Source: Desulfobacteraceae bacterium (GTDB taxonomy: Bacteria; Desulfobacterota; Desulfobacteria; Desulfobacterales; Desulfobacteraceae). Taken from it: a DNA stretch of 8,306 bases. The position numbers and the translations under genes were made by a program. Position 1 is the stretch's first letter; each line of letters begins with the position of its first letter. The notes under the pieces were generated by a model. That model was given only the letters and a program-made list of their open reading frames with translations, had not been told where the DNA came from and ran no database searches. The stretch lies in the NCBI GenBank assembly GCA_015486915.1, contig WFQS01000411.1:1-8306 (forward strand). The letters run 5' to 3'. Of the stretch, positions 1 through 6,086 are shown piece after piece.

Positions 1-886
1 GCGTGTCTGTTATTTTATTCAGAATAATTCTGCAGGCAATCCTTGCCCCGCTTGGCAGATCAAAGGGAATTTTATCAAAATCAGCCTCGACAATACCAAG
101 GGCGCGTGCATCCACGGTTGGGAAAATACGGGTAACGGGGAAAACAGCTTTTTTGTTATCATAGTCAAGTTCCATGGAAGTTCCGATGTGTACTTTCTGC
201 ATAATGGCCTGGGGAAGTTCCGCTCTTGCAATGGCTCCGTCACTTGTTGTAATTTTGTACAGGGGACGGCCCGGACCAGCCATATCTCCCGGTTCTGCAA
301 GCCTTTTGGAAACAATTCCGTTTGCCGATGCCTTTATTTTCCCATAGCCTTTGCGCACCAGAAGTGATTTTATTTCATGTGCAAGGGAGTTTACCTGCTG
401 AGTTGCAGCAACAAAGGCAGTATATCTTGCCTCAACAGCACTGGCGTTACTGCCGCCGTTTATAAGCAGCTCTTTTTCTCTCTTAAATTCATCGTGATCA
501 CGTTTTGCCTCTGCCATGGCTGAAATATGTTTAGCTTTCAAGGAATTAATTGTATCTTCTATTTCCCTTGTATCAATTCTCACGAGAAGCTCACCGGCTT
601 TTACCCTGACACCTTCCCTCGGGCCCATTTCAAGTATCCTGCCGGAAATCCTCGGCATTATGGTGAGTTCTTCACGGGTTGAAACCATGGCAAGTGCGGG
701 AAATCCAGAATCAACGGGATTTGCGTTTACCTTTACAAAATGCAGAGCCCATGGTGCCGCAGGTTCTGCAGGGATATCGGACACTTTTGCCATACGTTTC
801 TTATGTATCTTAATTCCCGCTATAACTAAAACCACAAGAATAAGAACCGCTATCAGGTAATGCCAGATTCGTTTTTTCCCAGTCAT
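1..886 (-). CDS. Periplasmic adaptor (membrane fusion protein, HlyD/RND type), 3' end off the left edge
   Basis: I translated this frame by hand from 886 to the left edge: 295 codons without a stop, so the C-terminus is missing. The protein bridges an inner-membrane pump to a TolC-like channel across the periplasm. Seen: a basic N-terminus (MTGKKR), one hydrophobic anchor at residues 9-25, a first lipoyl half at about 76-106 (IMPRISGRILEMGPREGVRVKAGELL), an alpha-hairpin rich in charged residues at about 108-178, the second lipoyl half at about 183-212 (IKASANGIVSKRLAEPGD) and a beta-barrel domain from about 216. The start is set by AAGGAG upstream of the ATG. It lies 308 bp downstream of the TolC-family gene on the same strand, which supports one efflux system; the transporter is presumably further left. 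Substrate cannot be inferred. The family is secure; the subtype (RND rather than MFS or ABC) is inferred. Confidence 0.88.
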   Translation of the reverse strand, partial: MTGKKRIWHYLIAVLILVVLVIAGIKIHKKRMAKVSDIPAEPAAPWALHFVKVNANPVDSGFPALAMVSTREELTIMPRISGRILEMGPREGVRVKAGELLVRIDTREIEDTINSLKAKHISAMAEAKRDHDEFKREKELLINGGSNASAVEARYTAFVAATQQVNSLAHEIKSLLVRKGYGKIKASANGIVSKRLAEPGDMAGPGRPLYKITTSDGAIARAELPQAIMQKVHIGTSMELDYDNKKAVFPVTRIFPTVDARALGIVEADFDKIPFDLPSGARIACRIILNKITDT

Positions 887-937
887 CTATTACTCCTTTT
901 TTTTTATGAAAACACTGCTCAAAATGTCGATAGCAGA

Positions 938-1120
938 GCCCTCTGTGGGTGATAGAGCCAGCCCATCAGGACACAAAGGCGATCAGGTCTTTTACCCTGC
1001 CGGGCGTTAAGAAGCGCAGGCTGTTTGAGGACATACTTGACCGCAGTTCCTGCGCTTTAGACTGGCAGGGCAAAAGACCCGCCGACTGTCCTTTGGCTGG
1101 CTCTATCACCCACAGAGGGC
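938..1120. repeat. 183-bp nested palindromic element between tolC-like and adaptor genes
   Basis: The outer arms, 938-963 and 1095-1120, are perfect 26-bp reverse complements (outer end GCCCTCTGTGGG). A second stem pairs 986-1001 (GGTCTTTTACCCTGCC) with 1064-1079, with one mismatch that is a G-U wobble in RNA. A third pairs 1012-1020 (AAGCGCAGG) with 1049-1057. The loop is about 28 nt, 1021-1048. The whole element can therefore fold into one long hairpin as DNA or mRNA. No T-run follows it on the minus strand, so it is not a standard terminator. It contains no supportable gene; the open frame across it is a by-product of the repeat. It resembles a MITE or another intergenic palindromic element, and no target duplication is evident. 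Confidence 0.85.
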
Positions 1121-1142
1121 GGCATTATGCCATTTTTATTTA

Positions 1143-1208
1143 TTGTCAGAATCTTTGATTCTATGAGACAAATCTGGGCAAATCCAGCTCAACCTCATGG
1201 CCGTTTAT
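1143..1208 (-). repeat. Two-hairpin dispersed repeat, copy 1 (overlaps tolC-like stop)
   Basis: First of three same-strand copies (others at 4459 and 8073). By eye it matches the 8073 copy at 58 of 66 positions without gaps. It contains the small palindrome AGAATC-TTT-GATTCT at 1148-1162 and a larger imperfect stem whose ends are TGAGACAAATCTGG and CCAGCTCAACCTCA (plus-strand reading, about 1164-1197). Its right part overlaps the last codons of the TolC-family gene and supplies the TGA stop at 1197-1195. Confidence 0.75.
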
Positions 1209-2514
1209 ATGCAATGGGCTCCAGGCCGACGGCATGTCTTATACGATCTTCAGCCTGCCACCAGTATGTCAGAGCAAGGGCACGGTCTGACCTTGCTCCG
1301 GCAAGGGCAGCCTCGGCATCAACAAGATCCGCTGCGGAGACACGTCCCCTGGCAAAGCGGTCGGTTTGTATTCTTGCAGTTTCCCTTGCTGCATCCACCG
1401 ATGCCATGGTGGCAGAGTAGCTTGTTTCAGAGGCACTGGCATCTGCCTTTGCTGCATTAAGTTCCGCCCTTGCCTGATTCTTAAGAGTTGTCAACTGATA
1501 ACGGACAGCCCTGGAACCTGCCTCTGCCCTTGCAACGGCTGCTTTGCGGCTGCCTCCGTCCCAAAGGGGCATTTTTACCTGTATGGACAGCGCCCATGTA
1601 TCATCCCCCTCTCCATTGAATCCCTGATTCTGAATCCAGGAACCATTTAAGTTAAGTCCGGGCAAACGCTCTGACACAGCAGCTTTTACATCTGCATCTG
1701 CAGCTTTTTTTTTAAACTTCAGGGCATGAATATCAGGCCTGTTCATAATATTGTCAACCGGCTCCACAGTATTTAAAGGCGGGTTATGGACAGGGATGAC
1801 AACATCGGAAAAAGATGCTGTTCCCATAAGGGCTGCAAGTTTTGCCCTTATACCCTGTTCCCTGCCGTATAAATCAGCAAGTTTTCCTTTTACCGCTTCC
1901 TTGTCTGCAACAATGCGTAATTTTTCCACAAGCGCTGTTCTGCCGGCTTTTATGGAAGCAGTGGCAACTTTTATATGGGCTGTAAGTGCCTGAATCTGTT
2001 TTTTCAGAGCATCTTCCATTGCTTTTACACCTTCAAGACTGTGATAGAGACTTGCAGCACCGTGGAGCAGAGTCAGCCTGACATCACTTTGACTTGCAAG
2101 GGCAGCCTTCATCTGCTTTTCTGCAGCATTAACAGTGGCTGTAATACGGCCGTTTATATCCAATGGAACATGTGCTGTAATGCCGTAACCAAACTGATTT
2201 TTATCAAAAAGTTTTGACTTGAGATCAGGTGGATAACTCATGGGATTTATCAGGCGGTCTGTGTTATAACGGCTGTCTTCAGCCATGGCATCAACTTCCC
2301 CGAAATACTGTCCTTTTGCATGTCTCACTGCTGCCTTCCGAACTGCAGTTTCTGCACGGGCAGCCTTAAGTGCCGGAGTATTCTGCTCCACCTGGGCAAG
2401 AATCGCACTCAGGTCACCTGCTTCTGCATTGAAAGATAAACACAGAAGCAGGGCAATGATCGCAAAAGAGATTAAACATACAGCCTTTGATGAATAAAAA
2501 TGCATTGATTGCAT
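1195..2514 (-). CDS. TolC-family outer membrane efflux channel
   Basis: 439 residues, usual for outer membrane efflux proteins that trimerise into a beta-barrel plus periplasmic alpha-tunnel. Seen: a signal peptide with a hydrophobic core at about 11-28 and likely cleavage after AEA (32/33). Cys25 does not follow a proper lipobox, so a lipoprotein is unlikely. The first OEP repeat spans about 33-230 and the second about 255-430, with the family pattern NRPDIHALKFKKKAADADVK then LPGLNLNGSW, and VKMPLWDGGSRKAA at about 313-326. Met1 is preferred over Met4 because AGGAGG at 2531-2526 lies 11 nt before Met1 but 20 nt before Met4. It starts 23 bp after the flavodiiron gene, so the two are probably co-transcribed; the adaptor gene follows. 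The last residues and stop (KRP, TGA) lie inside a dispersed repeat, so the extreme C-terminus may have been remodelled. The exported substrate is unknown. Confidence 0.9.
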   Translation of the reverse strand: MQSMHFYSSKAVCLISFAIIALLLCLSFNAEAGDLSAILAQVEQNTPALKAARAETAVRKAAVRHAKGQYFGEVDAMAEDSRYNTDRLINPMSYPPDLKSKLFDKNQFGYGITAHVPLDINGRITATVNAAEKQMKAALASQSDVRLTLLHGAASLYHSLEGVKAMEDALKKQIQALTAHIKVATASIKAGRTALVEKLRIVADKEAVKGKLADLYGREQGIRAKLAALMGTASFSDVVIPVHNPPLNTVEPVDNIMNRPDIHALKFKKKAADADVKAAVSERLPGLNLNGSWIQNQGFNGEGDDTWALSIQVKMPLWDGGSRKAAVARAEAGSRAVRYQLTTLKNQARAELNAAKADASASETSYSATMASVDAARETARIQTDRFARGRVSAADLVDAEAALAGARSDRALALTYWWQAEDRIRHAVGLEPIAYKRP

Positions 2515-2525
2515 TGATGCAATAA

Positions 2526-2531
2526 CCTCCT
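2526..2531 (-). promoter_or_regulatory. Shine-Dalgarno site of the TolC-family gene
   Basis: AGGAGG on the minus strand sits in the 23-bp gap after the flavodiiron stop codon. It chooses the upstream of two candidate ATG codons (2514 rather than 2505). No room is left for a separate promoter in this gap. Confidence 0.75.
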
Positions 2532-2537
2532 GGAAAA

Positions 2538-3716
2538 TTAATTAAATCCCTGTTCCCTGTGTTTTTCGGCAATTGAGGCTGCAAGCTCATCCAATGCCTT
2601 ATACGCATCATCTGAAGGCTTTCCCTTGCAGAGAACGGGAGTTAAAACTTCCACTTTTAAATTTGGAATCATTCCGGCAAGTGTTTCAACGGTTTTTCCT
2701 CCCCATCCATAGGATCCTATTATGGAAAGAAATTTTGTATTGGGGCGCAGAGCGTTGGCCAGAAACGCAGCATAGGCGGCATAGGGGTGCGGGCCTGCAA
2801 GAACCGTGGGTGTTCCCACAACAATTGTTGCAGCGTCCATAAGTGCCATGGCAAGTTTTCCTATATCGGTTTCTGCGAGATTGAACAATTCCACTTTTAC
2901 CCCTTTTTCCACAAGGGCGGCAGTAAAGTAGTTCACCATGAGCTTAGTGCTTTCATGCATGGATACATAGGGCAGTACAACTGTGTTTCGGCAGGAATCC
3001 TGAACCCATTCCTGGTAGGCTTCGAGGATCAGTTCCGGGCGCTGGAATATCTGGCCGTGTCCCGGTGCTATCATTTTGATGCTGAAAGGCTCAAGTTTAT
3101 CGAGATCTTTTTTGACCATTTTTCTGAAGGGCATCATGATCTCGGCAAAATATCGCTTTGCTGCCTCATGAACCCGTGCTTCATCCGTTACAAAAAGATC
3201 TGTGGTTGCAATATGGGAACCAAAAAAATCGCAACTGAATAGAATTTCATCTTCTTCAAGATAGGTAACCATTGTCTCAGGCCAGTGTACCCACGGTGTG
3301 TAAATAAATTTTAATGTCCTGTCACCGAGGGAAAGGGTCTCACCGTCTTCTACAGTGGTAAAAACTCCTTCAGAAATCTGTAAAAGATCCATAAGCATTC
3401 CCTTTGCCTTGGGTGTTGTGATAAGCTTGGCATCGGGATATTTCTCAAGAATCTTCGGAATTATTCCAGAATGATCCTGTTCAGCATGATTTGAAATAAG
3501 GTAATCTATTTTATCAACATCTTTAAGCTGCCCAAGAAGTTCATCTGCCATGGGTGATTCAACAGCATCAATCAGGGCTGTTTTCTCGCTTCCTTTAATC
3601 AGGTAGGCATTATAACTCGTTCCGTCGGGAAGGGGCACAAGAGCATCAAATAAACGCCTGTCCCAGTCCACAAAACCCATCCAGTAAATACCGTCTTTAA
3701 TCTTTCTTGCTTTCAT
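2538..3716 (-). CDS. fprA: Flavodiiron protein (FprA / rubredoxin:oxygen oxidoreductase family)
   Basis: 392 residues, the normal length of class A flavodiiron proteins. These cytoplasmic enzymes reduce O2 to water and/or NO to N2O with electrons usually delivered by rubredoxin. Residues 1 to about 250 form the metallo-beta-lactamase-like diiron domain. All expected ligands are visible: H77-x-E79-x-D81-H82 (SNHAEQDHSG), H144 (VHWPETM), D163 (SCDFFG) and H220 (APGHG). Residues about 250-392 form the flavodoxin FMN domain, with an SMHESTKLM phosphate-loop region and IGSYGWGG at 333-340. There is no C-terminal rubredoxin or flavin-reductase extension, and no rubredoxin gene in the window. A modest AAGGGA precedes the ATG. 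The 60 bp upstream are almost pure A/T; a promoter is likely there but no clean -35/-10 pair can be chosen. O2 versus NO preference cannot be read from sequence. Confidence 0.95.
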   Translation of the reverse strand: MKARKIKDGIYWMGFVDWDRRLFDALVPLPDGTSYNAYLIKGSEKTALIDAVESPMADELLGQLKDVDKIDYLISNHAEQDHSGIIPKILEKYPDAKLITTPKAKGMLMDLLQISEGVFTTVEDGETLSLGDRTLKFIYTPWVHWPETMVTYLEEDEILFSCDFFGSHIATTDLFVTDEARVHEAAKRYFAEIMMPFRKMVKKDLDKLEPFSIKMIAPGHGQIFQRPELILEAYQEWVQDSCRNTVVLPYVSMHESTKLMVNYFTAALVEKGVKVELFNLAETDIGKLAMALMDAATIVVGTPTVLAGPHPYAAYAAFLANALRPNTKFLSIIGSYGWGGKTVETLAGMIPNLKVEVLTPVLCKGKPSDDAYKALDELAASIAEKHREQGFN

Positions 3717-3778
3717 GATTTTTTTCCCTTATTTTTTTATCTGTTCAATAATATATAAAAAATAATTCAAATTTTTTA

Positions 3779-3940
3779 AGGATCGGAGATGAAATAAGTT
3801 GAACAGAAATAGCGCAGAATTCCGGCCCATGTACAAGGCGCATTAAAGGTTGCATACTCTACGTATTCGGCCTTTGATGCAACGAAGTAGATGGGCCGGA
3901 AGACAAGCAATTTCGTTCAACTTATAAAATTTTCGATCCT
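3779..3940. mobile_element. MITE-like palindromic element, copy A (complete)
   Basis: A 162-bp element without coding capacity, ending in AGGATCG and CGATCCT. The arms are imperfect inverted repeats: ATAAGTTGAAC (3794-3804) against GTTCAACTTAT (3915-3925), TTCCGGCCCAT (3820-3830) against ATGGGCCGGAA (3891-3901), and internal GTTGCAT (3849-3855) against ATGCAAC (3877-3883). Taking GGATCG...CGATCC (3780-3939) as the element, both flanks read TAA on the plus strand (3777-3779 and 3940-3942), a likely 3-bp target duplication. A near-identical copy in the opposite orientation starts at 8161. No transposase is present, so it would need one in trans. It separates usp from the flavodiiron gene and could dampen read-through as an RNA hairpin. 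Confidence 0.85.
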
Positions 3941-4379
3941 AAGCTGAACGAACAATGAGCAGCGGCCTGTCTATTCTGTGCATAATTCCAGCAGCAACAC
4001 TGCCGTAAAAAACCTTTGACAGCCCGGTCCTGCCGTGACTTGCCATTGCTATGAGATCTGCACTCTCGCTTTCTGCCGTGTTTATTATACCGTCCACAAC
4101 AGGGCCGTGGGATATGATTGTTTTTGACTGTATCCCCTTTTCACGAAATTCTCCGCTCACAGTTTCCAGATAAAGTTCCGCCTGATTTGCCACCTCTTCC
4201 ATTTCCATTTGAAACCCTTCGAGATAAGGAGCTTCAGACCCCATCATCATGGGTGGCATTTCAACCATCTGCATAAAAATCAGCTTTGAATGAAAATTAA
4301 GGGCAATCTCCTCAACATGGGGTAATATAGCCTCTGCCCTTTTCGATCCGTCCAGAGGTACAAGAATACGTTTATACAT
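3939..4379 (-). CDS. Universal stress protein (UspA-family, single domain)
   Basis: 146 residues, a standard one-domain Usp with an alpha/beta Rossmann-like fold. Seen: the N-terminal strand MYKRILVPLDGS with the nucleotide-facing D10, and the C-terminal ATP-binding segment SHGRTGLSKVFYGS (G116, then nine residues, G126-S127), ending in the core strand RPLLIVRS. The first Gly of the full G-2x-G-9x-G(S/T) motif is Ala (A113), a common variation. An unusual Met-rich stretch (MVEMPPMMM, 38-46) lies in the variable loop. AGGAGG precedes the ATG and a strong-looking promoter lies just upstream. The stop codon TAG is formed at the junction with the MITE-like element, yet protein length is normal. 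The physiological trigger is unknown; its neighbours suggest envelope or redox stress. Confidence 0.92.
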   Translation of the reverse strand: MYKRILVPLDGSKRAEAILPHVEEIALNFHSKLIFMQMVEMPPMMMGSEAPYLEGFQMEMEEVANQAELYLETVSGEFREKGIQSKTIISHGPVVDGIINTAESESADLIAMASHGRTGLSKVFYGSVAAGIMHRIDRPLLIVRSA

Positions 4380-4405
4380 TTTTTACTCCTCCTTTTTTTG
4401 TTTTG

Positions 4406-4433
4406 GTTATATAAAAGAGCTCACTTTTGACAA
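4406..4433 (-). promoter_or_regulatory. Sigma70-like promoter of usp
   Basis: On the minus strand, TTGTCA (4433-4428, five of six to the -35 consensus) is followed after 16 bp by TATAAC (4411-4406, five of six to the -10 consensus). Transcription would begin near 4399, giving a short leader that contains AGGAGG. This is the clearest promoter in the window and implies that usp can be expressed independently of the genes upstream. Confidence 0.55.
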
Positions 4434-4452
4434 AAGTTACAAATGCTCTTTT
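4413..4452. promoter_or_regulatory. Nested palindrome over the usp -35 region, candidate operator
   Basis: The core, 4423-4437, is ACTTTTG-A-CAAAAGT, a perfect palindrome around one central base. It lies inside a second inverted pair, AAAAGAGC (4413-4420) and GCTCTTTT (4445-4452). The core covers the -35 hexamer, a position suited to a repressor or other dimeric regulator. No specific regulator family is recognised. The alternative is a weak terminator or hairpin for transcripts arriving from the DUF4010 gene. Confidence 0.45.
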
Positions 4453-4458
4453 TTTTGT

Positions 4459-4521
4459 TCGTCAAAATCTCTGATTTTTTGAGGCACGTAGCGCAGTTCA
4501 GCTCGGCCTCATGGCAGTTAC
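4459..4521 (-). repeat. Two-hairpin dispersed repeat, copy 2 (diverged)
   Basis: Shares CTGCCATGAGGC and the flanking small hairpin with the copies at 1143 and 8073, but the middle is diverged and a few bases shorter. The large stem keeps its basal six pairs (TGAGGC with GCCTCA). The small palindrome reads AAAATC-TCT-GATTTT (4464-4478), differing from AGAATC/GATTCT in the other copies by a paired change. It lies between the DUF4010 gene and usp, just upstream of the usp promoter. Confidence 0.65.
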
Positions 4522-4541
4522 TTGATATTTGTTTTTTGAGA

Positions 4542-4643
4542 TCAAAAGCTTTCTAAGCCTGCATCTATTTTCAAAAAGCATGTTGGTATCCTGTATGGAA
4601 ACCCGTTTGTGCCTGAATGAATCAGGAAAGTGTAATTTTTCAT
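4542..4643 (-). CDS. Possible 33-residue small protein of unknown function
   Basis: A 34-codon frame (with stop) begins 21 bp after the DUF4010 stop codon, preceded by GGAG with 7-nt spacing to its ATG. The peptide starts MKNYTFLIHSGTNGF and ends KIDAGLESF; it has one Cys and no membrane-spanning segment. I do not recognise it. A good ribosome binding site and operon-like spacing favour translation. Its small size, an internal CCTGA/TCAGG hairpin (4612-4626) and the lack of recognisable similarity count against it, so it could be chance. Confidence 0.3.
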   Translation of the reverse strand: MKNYTFLIHSGTNGFPYRIPTCFLKIDAGLESF

Positions 4644-4664
4644 CTGTCTTCTCCGGATAAAAAT

Positions 4665-5939
4665 TTAATAAAAGAACATACTCATCACAAGACTTAAAAC
4701 TATGAGAATTGAAAATCCTGTAATTACTTTTTTGTAAAGTTCGCGGCTCCCCAGACTGACCGCATAAACCATCTTGATTAAATTATTACTCGCCGTTGCA
4801 ATAATAGTTGCTCTGGCAATGGTTACAATGCCGATCGAGGCAGCCCCCCCCTGAAAAAGATTCAGGATATAAGGATCAATATCCGTCACACCTACGATAA
4901 AAGACAGAAGATTGACACCTGTCTTCCCATAATGCTGGACGACAAATTGTGTCAGAATGCCGAAAAAGGCAAACAGAAAACCAAAAATAACAGCTGTTTT
5001 AAGTTCAAGGGGATTTTTGCGTTCCTGAATGGATTCACCTGAAGCTGAGCCGGTTTTTTCACTGACCTGCCGCCAGAAATACCAGACGATGGGCACACTT
5101 ACCGCAACAAGAACAAAAAAGCCGGGCAAAAGTTTTTTTGCAATTTTATCGTTAAACATGAAGGCCAGGATGAGCAGCCTGATATACATCATTCCCGTGG
5201 CCGCAATAATGCCTGCAGCAATTTGCCCTGAAGGAGCTCCTTCCTTATCTCTCCTGGCCAGAATTACAGTAGTTGCAGTACTGCTGTACATACCGCCGAG
5301 CAGGGCTGACAGCAGAATTCCTGAATCCGGAAACACAAATTCTTTTATTAAATAGCTGAAATAGGAAATTCCCGACACAGCCACTATGGTTAACCAGAAC
5401 TGATAGGGTGAAATGTCAAAATGCTTTGAGATAGGGCTGTGGGGCAGCAGGGGCAGCACAATACCTGCAAGAATGATAAATTTTGCCAGGGTTAAAAATT
5501 CATACCTGTTAATTTTTTTCGAAAAATTAAACAGATCTTCTTTCACTTCAGTGAGGATTAAGACACTCACACCGATCAAAAGAGCCATCCACAGGGGCTG
5601 TAGATAAATCAGGGGGGCAAGACAATAAGTTATTAATGCAATCACAATGGATGTGATACCAAAATTTTTTTCCACCCTGATTCTGTTGTGATAGTACACA
5701 ACAAAAAATAATGTGAGACTGAATCCACCGGCAAGAAAAGGCAGCATGGTCAAAGGCGAAATAACATAAAGTATAAAGCCAAGTATTCCTATCAGCGTAA
5801 AGGTCCTGTCGGTACCAAACAGGATTTTCTCTCCATCTGATATATGATGCTGCCTCTGCTCCAGGCCAATTAACAATGAAAACAGTGCCACAAACAAAAA
5901 GCGGCCTAAATCAGGTGGTATTTTATAAATCCAGTTCAT
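4665..5939 (-). CDS. MgtC/SapB-like and DUF4010 multi-pass membrane protein
   Basis: 424 residues, very hydrophobic, with roughly a dozen probable membrane segments. The N-terminal part matches the MgtC/SapB pattern: a first helix into LIGLEQRQ (23-30), then GTDRTFTLIGILG (42-54). The C-terminal part fits DUF4010: GGMYSSTATTVILARR (215-230) and GVTDIDPYILNLF (350-362). A polar charged loop lies at about 292-314. Family members are inner-membrane proteins, and MgtC itself is linked to Mg2+ limitation and F1Fo ATPase modulation; the function of DUF4010 fusions is not established. The ATG at 5939 has no good Shine-Dalgarno, but the N-terminus fits the family. An 8-G tract (4844-4851, codons 363-366) is prone to slippage. 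It lies 186 bp downstream of ftsH, possibly in the same transcript. Confidence 0.88.
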   Translation of the reverse strand: MNWIYKIPPDLGRFLFVALFSLLIGLEQRQHHISDGEKILFGTDRTFTLIGILGFILYVISPLTMLPFLAGGFSLTLFFVVYYHNRIRVEKNFGITSIVIALITYCLAPLIYLQPLWMALLIGVSVLILTEVKEDLFNFSKKINRYEFLTLAKFIILAGIVLPLLPHSPISKHFDISPYQFWLTIVAVSGISYFSYLIKEFVFPDSGILLSALLGGMYSSTATTVILARRDKEGAPSGQIAAGIIAATGMMYIRLLILAFMFNDKIAKKLLPGFFVLVAVSVPIVWYFWRQVSEKTGSASGESIQERKNPLELKTAVIFGFLFAFFGILTQFVVQHYGKTGVNLLSFIVGVTDIDPYILNLFQGGAASIGIVTIARATIIATASNNLIKMVYAVSLGSRELYKKVITGFSILIVLSLVMSMFFY

Positions 5940-5955
5940 AATGACAAAATAGCAT
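5923..5955 (-). promoter_or_regulatory. Possible 10-codon leader ORF overlapping the DUF4010 start
   Basis: An ATG at 5955 opens a frame encoding MLFCHYELDL and stops at 5923, in a different frame from the membrane protein whose ATG lies at 5939. The purine-rich AAGGGA upstream is nearer to this ATG than to the gene's own start, which lacks a good ribosome binding site. It could couple or tune translation of the main gene, or be chance. Confidence 0.2.
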
Positions 5956-5971
5956 TGTTCCCTTTGAAACG

Positions 5972-6028
5972 TGAGTTAAAATCGTGGTTTGTTCCTCACA
6001 CTGACCTTGTTCATTAATGAGTTAAAAT
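5972..6028. repeat. Pair of 11-bp direct repeats upstream of the DUF4010 gene
   Basis: TGAGTTAAAAT occurs at 5972-5982 and again at 6018-6028, 46 bp apart (about four to five helical turns), in the AT-rich gap between ftsH and the DUF4010 gene. They could be paired protein-binding sites. No convincing -35/-10 pair is seen nearby, and no regulator is recognised. Confidence 0.3.
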
Positions 6029-6086
6029 AAAACATAATAGTTCAAAAGCAAGTAGAAATATTTTTAAAACAGGTATGAAAAACCTT

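Noticed and set aside
516..860. Plus-strand open frames opposite the adaptor, TolC-like, flavodiiron and FtsH genes
   Set aside because: They are antisense to genes with clear family motifs and have no recognisable domains or ribosome binding sites.
1003..1057. A possible integron attC-like site (GCGTTAAG near 1004)
   Set aside because: There is no matching RYYYAAC partner at the other end of the inner stem, and no integrase or cassette-like genes are present.
949..1158. A 69-residue open frame on the plus strand
   Set aside because: It lies almost entirely in the 183-bp palindrome; its openness follows from the repeat, it runs against all real genes, and it has no ribosome binding site.
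2440..2514. A lipoprotein signal in the TolC-family protein (Cys25)
   Set aside because: The residues before Cys25 are Leu-Leu-Leu, with no small residue at -1, whereas AEA at 30-32 fits ordinary signal peptidase I.
3779..3940. A complete insertion sequence or CRISPR array at the repeated elements
   Set aside because: The elements are too short for a transposase, contain no gene, and are single palindromic units rather than regularly spaced repeats.
4542..4643. Calling the 33-residue ORF an MgtR-type peptide
   Set aside because: MgtR is a hydrophobic membrane-spanning peptide; this sequence has no continuous hydrophobic segment long enough.
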